A stretch of 64,000 nucleotides of DNA from Pyrus communis (taxonomy: Eukaryota; Streptophyta; Magnoliopsida; Rosales; Rosaceae). Shown piece by piece: positions 60,408 through 64,000 of the stretch (the stretch's first letter is position 1; every line of letters starts with the position of its first letter). A program made the translations under genes and the position numbers. The notes beneath the pieces are model-generated. The model saw only the letters and a program-made list of their open reading frames with translations. It searched no databases and was not told the DNA's origin. The DNA is taken from the NCBI RefSeq assembly GCF_963583255.1, contig NC_084803.1, forward strand, positions 13,686,478 to 13,750,477, in the 5' to 3' direction.

Positions 60408-63165
60408 ATGCTGACGTGCATAGCTCGTCCGAAGAAACTCGGCGACGACTCACTGAGTCAGCCCGAGATGTCCGACTCCACCAACACTCCGGCTTCCTCC
60501 AGTCACAAGCAGCAAGCCGCCATTAAGTCGCTCACGTTTCAGGTACTAACTCGAAACCCTAACCTGTACGTACACGGGTATGTATGTATCGACCTGAATT
60601 GTTGTGATTGGCGGTTTCGGCGGTTCGAATTTTGCAGCTCAAGGACATGGCATTGAAGGCGTCCGGAGCCTACAGGCACTGCGCCCCTTGCGTGGGGCCG
60701 GTGACGGCGAATCAGAGTCGGTTCAAGGGGAACGGCGAGTCGGACGCCGACTCGGACCGGTTCAGGTGGTCTTACCGGCGGACCGGGAGCTCGAGCTCGA
60801 CGACACCGAGGACTTGGGGAAAGGAGATGGAGGCGAGGCTGAAGGGGATCTCCAGCGGCGAGGGGACGCCTAACTCGGCCAGCGGACGGCGAGTCGACCC
60901 AGTCGTGTTCGTGGAAGAGCGCGAGCCCAAGGAGTGGGTAGCCCAGGTGGAACCCGGTGTTCTCATCACCTTCGTCTCCCTGCCACGTGGCGGGAACGAT
61001 CTCAAGAGCATTCGCTTCAGGTAAATAAATCTCCCTCGAAAAAATTAGACGGTCTGATTTCAGTCGGAGATTCTGATCCAACGGTGGGTGTTGGGATTTG
61101 ATTTTTGTCATGCTTCAGTAAGTTAGGTGATGTTTGGATGCCTGTTTTCCTTATTTTTTAAATTTTAATTGGCAATTGGTTTTTATTTTTATTTTTAAAT
61201 GTACTCCAGAATTCATATAATCTTATTTTGCAATCTAAATTTTCAAAATTTAGAAATAAAATACAAGCAATATAGGAGGACGGGCAATTTGAATATGTTA
61301 CTTTGGTTGTTAAGATAATTTCTCTTTACACTTAAGCCACTACCTCTTCCTAAACATGTTAAACCCATAGTGTACGAGAAAAACTTCGATATGATAGTTC
61401 TCACCCTAGACGGACTGTAGAGTCGAATAGACTAAAATACAGATTATAACGTTTTATGTTTTCTTGAGAGCTGCTAGTCCACATCCAAACATGCCCTTAT
61501 GCACCTCCAACGCTCTATTCAATATGAACCCTTAAGTGGGGCCGGGATGGGCCCCCACAGGGGCCAGTAAAATTCACGCCTGATGGCAAAGCAAAGAAAA
61601 GTCCAAAAGGAGAGGCGTGATGGTGAGGATTGAAGTGGTGGGTGGGCCACTCTTGATTGCGTTAGGAAGCTTTTTCACTGATTGTGTCGTCATGTCGGGG
61701 AAGCCCTTTAGATTTCTTTATCTAAAATTCTACCACGCCTGCCTGAGTCTCCGTTGCCTTTGTCTTTTCTTGCTCCCATTATTTTTCTTCCATTTTTTGT
61801 CCCCTAAAATTTTACAGCGACACAGAAGGACTACTGTGATTCCGAAAACTACGTACGTGACAAAATGTGAACATCCAACTTTAGATTTTAACAACAGTGG
61901 GTTTCTTGTTGCCGAAGAGACAAAAACAAAAATGGGGTTGCTTTTGTTTTGTTTGGTCATGTGCACTCATGTCAATTTAGTATTTGAATCGATTCTGTTC
62001 TGTATTGATGCGCTTTTGAAAAAAGCACTTATTGGGTTTGATGGGTTAGGCACTTCTAGAAAAGCCAATTTGGCCAACATGGGAGACCACTTTATTCCGT
62101 GCACCCAAGTATAGCTTTGCCTTTTTTGGAGTTCTGTTCTCACTTTGATCCGCTTTGTCAAAAGGCGTTGCGCGCCCAATTCGTAGTGGCGTAACATATT
62201 TAACAGTAACATGCGATTTTTCAAGTGGAAGAAATGAAACTCTAGTAACAAGAAATGTAAGATTCTTTCTTGCTAATTATTGCAAAACTGATCATAATGC
62301 CCTAGTTACAGAAAACGAATGTTTTCAAGCTGGTTTGTGCTTGTGGCGTGCGTCTTGTTCTTGCTTATTTTGCTGTAATTTCACGACATCAGGGATTCTT
62401 AATTCTTGTTTTATGTTCTCTTGCTAGTCGAGAGATTTTCAACAAATGGCAAGCTCAGAGGTGGTGGGCTGACAACTATGATAGGGTCATGGAACTTTAC
62501 AATGTTCAAAGGTTTAACCGGAATGCTTTCCCGCTTCCAACCCCAGCTAGATCAGAAGATGAGGTAAGCCCCAAGTTATGTATGAGAAATAGCATTGTGG
62601 CAATTCAATTACAATGGCAATTCTATGTTGTTATCTGAAGGCAATACTAGGTTTCTGATGACAATTCTAGTTCAGCCTTAGTACTTACAGAGTATTATAT
62701 TCAATGATAAGTTATGTTGTTTTCTTTTCATATGAGTGATGTCTTGTTCCTCTCTTTGTTGCAGAGTTCAAAGATGGAATCTGCTGAAGCCAGCCCTGTA
62801 ACTCCACCACTAACCAGAGAACGCTTACCTCGCAACCTGTATCGTCCCACAGGGATGGCTATGAGCTACTCATCATCAGATTCGCTTGATCATCACCCAA
62901 TGCAGTCCCGCCATTACTGCGATTCAGGCGGTGTCAATTCCACCCCAAAACTCTCCAGCATAAGCGGGACCAAGACAGAGACATCATCCATGGATGCTTC
63001 TCTCAGAAGTAGTTCATCAAGGGAGGCAGATCGCTCAGGGGAGCTATCGATCAGCAATGCCAGCGATATGGAGACTGAATGGGTTGAACAGGATGAGCCA
63101 GGGGTTTACATCACTATCAGAGCATTACCAGGGGGCAAACGGGAGCTTAGACGGGTCAGATTCAG
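60408..63165 (+). CDS. BRXL4: BREVIS RADIX-like protein 4 type; last exon beyond the window
   Basis: BRX-family proteins are plasma-membrane and nuclear regulators of root growth and auxin-linked processes. Exons in the window: 60408-60542, 60638-61020, 62428-62563, 62765-63165 (1055 nt, about 351 codons). Seen: N-terminal MLTCIARPKK, the LKDMALKASGAYRHC block, one full BRX domain (EPKEWVAQVEPGVLITFVSL ... FNKWQAQRWWADNYDRVMELYNVQ) and the first half of the second (EWVEQDEPGVYITIRALPGG, ending RRVRFR with 2 nt of the next codon). The second half, which in the family ends in a WWEENR-type motif, is not found before base 64000, so the model is truncated by the window edge. The MLTCIAR start and the SSSDSLDHHPMQS stretch point to BRXL4 rather than BRX. 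Confidence 0.9.
61021..62427 (+). other. Long second intron of the BRXL4-type gene
   Basis: Donor GTAAAT at 61021 and acceptor TTGCTAG ending at 62427. The 1.4 kb inside has no supported gene. Open stretches near 61617-62114 lack recognisable similarity. Confidence 0.75.
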
Positions 63166-63417
63166 GTAATGTCCTTAACAACTCAATGCAGCTCTAGTAT
63201 AATATTGCTTATTTGAATTCACAACTTGGTCAACGGGCTACAACCGTTTACTAGTAAGAAATTGAGTACAGTTACATCAACTTGTTTCTGTTAGACTATC
63301 AACTACCCAAAAGAGTAGGGAATTTATGAAGAAAATTTGCGATGCATACCTATCGACGTTGTATTCTTTAAAATAAGTAAGTTTAATCAATTTTACACCA
63401 ACCCCCACACCCATCCC

Positions 63418-63458
<41 letters not shown>

Positions 63459-63924
63459 AAAACGACCATAATCCCACCAATGTATACTTGTAGTTTTATC
63501 AAAACGGTTGTGCATATGATTTGGACTCAAAATTTTACAATTCTTGTGGCCCATCTAGTGAACATCCATCGGATTGCTTATGTTTGTAATCCTCACTGGA
63601 CAGGGATTCAAAGTTGCAACTAAGGTTGACTTCACGATAATTGTTCATTGCAGTAGCTTTGTAGAATCATTGCAAGATTTCGAGCATAGTGAATGCTTTT
63701 CTTTTGTCAAGTAGGCTGATTTTCAACACCGGGTCCCTACATGGCATTATATCATAATTGAGGTTCAGCTTACTGACAGTTATGACTTAAATTGCCAGTG
63801 ATCTGAAACCCTATCATCAACTATATGACATCAATATTACTGCAATAATTTCTGCTTCCACTAGTGCCTTTCATCTTTAGGTGGTACATGTCTAACATTA
63901 AACATGTTCGAGTGTAGAAATGCA

Positions 63925-63956
<32 letters not shown>

Positions 63957-64000
63957 TCGTGCTTGTTTATTGTCATGATTTGCAATTATATTGACTTTGG
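63166..64000 (+). other. Intron of the BRXL4-type gene running off the window
   Basis: Begins with GTAATG at 63166. It includes a 36-base C run (63421-63456) and a T run (about 63932-63957). No exon with the expected final BRX half was found here. Confidence 0.7.
63421..63456. repeat. Poly(C) tract of 36 bases
   Basis: An unbroken run of C preceded by C-rich sequence. Homopolymers of this length are unusual in plant introns, where A/T runs dominate, and the exact length may be a sequencing artefact. Confidence 0.9.

Noticed and set aside
60539..61111. 190-codon frame on the minus strand over BRXL4 exon 2
   Set aside because: Antisense shadow in a GC-rich exon; Arg/Pro-rich nonsense composition.
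61617..62114. 165-codon frame inside the BRXL4 intron
   Set aside because: Hydrophobic AT/T-rich sequence with no family match; lies wholly within a well-bounded intron.
1..64000. CRISPR array, tRNA, rRNA, organelle insertions or viral genes
   Set aside because: No regular repeat-spacer structure, no cloverleaf with expected arms, and no organellar gene fragments were recognised by reading; a tRNA or BLAST scan could still find small ones.

Overview
The window is nuclear DNA from a flowering plant, almost certainly a eudicot. Genes have many short exons with GT-AG introns, long AT-rich spacers, abundant small inverted-repeat transposons and one intact Ty1/copia retrotransposon. Gene families and repeat style fit Rosaceae (apple/pear type), but genus is inference. 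There is no bacterial, viral or organellar gene block, no CRISPR array and no tRNA or rRNA gene that I could see.

Layout: (1) 29-12162 (+), a complete class XI myosin of the XI-K type, 39 exons, 1530 aa. (2) 13556-16380 (-), a GPC1-type glycerophosphocholine acyltransferase (DUF2838), 8 exons, 385 aa. (3) 16.4-21.6 kb, a gene-free spacer with several MITEs, including a 1.15 kb Mutator-like inverted-repeat element with a 9-bp target duplication. (4) 22112-25581 (+), PMIR1 (PLASTID MOVEMENT IMPAIRED1-RELATED1), 2 coding exons, 1119 aa, N-terminal C2 and C-terminal LysM-like segment. (5) 27174-34348 (-), an ankyrin/PGG-domain membrane protein gene (BDA1-like) whose first exon is split by a 5.28 kb copia element (28901-34176) with 182-bp LTRs that look identical, a TCAGT target duplication and one uninterrupted 1561-codon gag-pol frame. 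(6) 36109-38594 (-), an Alfin-like PHD protein. (7) 40012-42781 (-), WAV2, a Bem46-type alpha/beta hydrolase. (8) 44149-45862 (-), an NF-YA subunit with a miR169-type site 38 nt after its stop. (9) 47-52 kb, a spacer with paired MITEs and an F-box relic. (10) 52127-55774 (-), phospholipid:diacylglycerol acyltransferase (PDAT1 type), 6 exons, 672 aa. (11) 55.8-60 kb, nested transposons. (12) 60408 to the right edge (+), a BRX-LIKE4-type gene whose last exon lies outside the window.

Exon models were built by hand by matching splice sites and reading frame; the complete models sum to whole codons and give family-typical lengths. Myosin XI-K, the Alfin-like gene, WAV2, PMIR1 and BRXL4 have Arabidopsis counterparts that I remember as close together on chromosome 5 (about At5g20490-At5g20610), so the window is probably a conserved block expanded by transposons. 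Functions are otherwise independent housekeeping or developmental roles (organelle motility, lipid remodelling, chromatin reading, transcription, root growth), not one pathway. The strongest finding is the very recent copia insertion that breaks the ankyrin gene. I found no convincing previously undescribed system.
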